A DNA stretch of 64,000 nt from contig NZ_JANLNM010000012.1 of the NCBI RefSeq assembly GCF_024701975.1, positions 62,001 to 126,000 on the forward strand. Direction: 5' to 3'. The stretch is from Variovorax sp. ZS18.2.2. Lineage in GTDB: Bacteria > Pseudomonadota > Gammaproteobacteria > Burkholderiales > Burkholderiaceae_C. Shown here one piece after another: positions 63,152-64,000 of the stretch. Every line of letters begins with the position of its first letter. Within the stretch, counting starts at the first letter, position 1. A program made the translations under genes and the position numbers. The notes under the pieces are model-generated. The model searched no databases, was not told the DNA's origin, and saw nothing but the letters and a program-made list of their open reading frames with translations.

Positions 63152-63210
63152 CGAACGTCCGCTGCTGGCCGATAGTACCCATTCGAGAGAGCACACGAAC
63201 GTCGGCAACC
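63152..63210 (-). repeat. Cassette site 30, right outer end variant
   Basis: Minus strand: GGTTGCCGACGTTCG, then CGAATGGGTACTATCGGCCA and GCAGCGGACGTTCG. Core 63166-63171. The 20 bases are identical to site 1 in opposite orientation. Confidence 0.88.
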
Positions 63211-63307
63211 AGTCTGAAGCAGGCACCCTGACGGAGATCGCTCGCGACGCCGGAGTCACGTTGACACTCAGATATCGCCGGATTGACGAATCTGAAGTTA
63301 CCTCCCA

Positions 63308-63585
63308 ATGATCGTGGCTTCAAGACGAGAGGAGTGCTTTCCCACGGCAAAGAACGATCGGACGGTATTCAAGCGCGCAGATGGCAAATGGGTCGACAAG
63401 CGCGATGGCGCTTCTCGTTCCGCCCAGGTTTATGACACCCAAAAAGAGGCGGCAAGGGACGCGAAGGAGCGGCTGCTGAACAGCGGCGGGGCGAGCTCAA
63501 GATTAAAGGTGAGGGCGGCAGGATTCGCAGCAAAGACGCGATTGGCAAGCCCGACCCACTTCCACCAAAAGATAGAGAGCATTGA
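63308..63585 (+). pseudogene. DUF2188-type gene with a one-base frameshift
   Basis: TVFKRADGKWVDKRDGASRS and VYDTQKEAARDAKERLLNSGG form the first half of a DUF2188 domain. The second half (GELKIKGEGGRIRSKDAIGK then PDPLPPKDREH, stop at 63583-63585) continues in another frame. The break is at the G-run near 63,488-63,491, where one G seems missing. The family's usual start Met before AKNDRTVF also reads ACG here. It may be decaying, or the G-run may be a sequencing error. Confidence 0.7.
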
Positions 63586-63670
63586 ACATGGCGACGGCGA
63601 TCGTGCAGCGAACTCTGGCACTCGAGCCCGAGTACATCTGATTTTTCAGGCGACGGCTGCGCAACTTCGG

Positions 63671-64000
63671 TCAGTGCTTCTTCTCACGTCGGGCCACGAC
63701 AGATTTTCGCCAAGCCTCCAACTCGTTGATGTCAGTCACCATCTCTTCGGGCGAGGGCGGCGCAACGTTGGCTTCTTGGGCACCATCGTGGCCAGTGTAG
63801 TTGGAGCACTTCGACATACCCGCGGTGATTGCCGTCACGTCTTCTGACTCGACAAACACCTTCTTCAAACGGTTCGTCTCTACGCCTTTGCGGAAGCGCA
63901 AAACCACCTCGTTGAGCAGGACCTCCTCAACACCTCGCTCCCATGCCATGCGAAGGTCGTTGTAGAGGTCCCTGGCGAGGAGACGGTAGCCGGCTTGATC
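63671..64000 (-). CDS. C-terminal part of a large protein, possibly an AAA-type defence ATPase
   Basis: 110 codons, open to the window edge (17 codons upstream of the first Met are in frame). The text RDLYNDLRMAWERGVEEVLL and NEVVLRFRKGVETNRLKKV, then ITAGMSKCSNYTGHDGAQEA, resembles the C-terminus of AAA_13-type ATPases related to anticodon-nuclease or RloC-like defence proteins. The N-terminal ATPase motifs are outside the window, so this is tentative. Confidence 0.5.
   Translation of the reverse strand, partial: DQAGYRLLARDLYNDLRMAWERGVEEVLLNEVVLRFRKGVETNRLKKVFVESEDVTAITAGMSKCSNYTGHDGAQEANVAPPSPEEMVTDINELEAWRKSVVARREKKH

Larger units (their letters stand above)
45951..63210. mobile_element. 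Cassette array: ~31 small genes separated by ~30 attC-like imperfect palindromic sites
   Basis: Units of 250-800 bases, each usually with one small gene, are divided by a degenerate repeat whose core is GGCTACAGTCGGCCA with variants such as GGCAGAATTCGGCC and GGGTACTATCGGCC. An arm like nnACCGGACATTC usually follows, and many copies are preceded by a partly complementary GGTCGGCTTCGGGCC-type arm. Sites at 45,951-54,336 point right; sites at 56,178-63,210 point left. An exact duplicated unit with ends in CGGCCA shows that the unit moves or copies as a cassette. No recombinase gene is in the window. Confidence 0.85.

Noticed and set aside
45951..63210. Classical chromosomal integron
   Set aside because: Gene-cassette layout fits, but the sites have no GTTRRRY or RYYYAAC boxes, orientation is not uniform, and no intI or attI is seen. 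I kept the cassette idea but not the integron label.
45951..63210. CRISPR array
   Set aside because: Repeats are degenerate and 250-1000 bases apart with genes between them; there are no constant short spacers and no cas genes.

Overview
The window is chromosomal DNA of a high-GC betaproteobacterium, most likely Comamonadaceae and probably Variovorax or a close relative. The call rests on the gene order aroB-aroK-pilQPONM / ponA / cyaY / lptM-lysA / msrQ-msrP / ccsB-resB-cytochrome c4 / engB, and on the style of the TonB-receptor, PepSY and amino-acid ABC genes. It was made by reading the sequence, without database searches.

Core region (1-37,980). The shikimate genes aroB (partial) and aroK and the type IV pilus operon pilMNOPQ run on the minus strand. 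Opposite them lie the bifunctional penicillin-binding protein ponA, the frataxin gene cyaY, the small lipoprotein gene lptM and lysA. Next come the periplasmic methionine-sulfoxide reductase pair msrPQ and a System II cytochrome c maturation cluster (ccsB, resB) with a dihaem cytochrome c4. They are followed by the GTPase engB, an alpha/beta hydrolase, two lipid A acyltransferase homologues and metK. A transport and catabolism cluster (XRE-cupin regulator, amino-acid-type ABC transporter, PuuB-like oxidase) comes next. Then there is a putative phosphoester-scavenging operon (metallophosphoesterase, phytase-like esterase, TonB receptor), an iron operon with a Fur-box-like site (siderophore receptor, PepSY protein, small membrane protein) and a phospholipase D-family lipoprotein.

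Tn7-like element (about 37,997 to about 45,500). Eighteen bases after the phospholipase D stop codon begins a TGTC-starting end with three related repeats that look like TnsB-binding sites. Inside are a membrane-protein cargo gene, a small ORF, two TniQ proteins, TnsC, a DDE transposase (TnsB) and a TnsA-like nuclease in which the expected catalytic lysine appears to be threonine. I could not find the matching right end.

Cassette array (45,951-63,210). This is the most unusual part of the window. About 31 small genes, mostly one per unit, are separated by about 30 copies of a degenerate, imperfectly palindromic repeat. Its core reads GGCTACAGTCGGCCA and is usually followed by an ACCGGACATTC-like arm. 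Sites point right in the left half and left in the right half, and the two outermost sites share an identical 20-base variant in inverted orientation. A SUKH-type gene occurs twice as an exact 547-bp duplication, and both copies begin and end in the repeat core (TGGCCG = CGGCCA). This indicates that the unit from one CGGCCA to the next behaves as a mobile cassette. The arrangement resembles an integron cassette array, but the sites lack the integron RYYYAAC/GTTRRRY boxes and no tyrosine recombinase is present in the window. Cassette products are SUKH (SMI1/KNR4) proteins, a DMP19-like protein, a GNAT acetyltransferase, lipoproteins, exported proteins, small membrane proteins and many unknowns. 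This is the kind of content known from polyimmunity loci and chromosomal integrons.

Right edge (63,211-64,000). A frameshifted DUF2188-type gene and the C-terminal part of a large protein, possibly an AAA ATPase of a defence type, follow the array.
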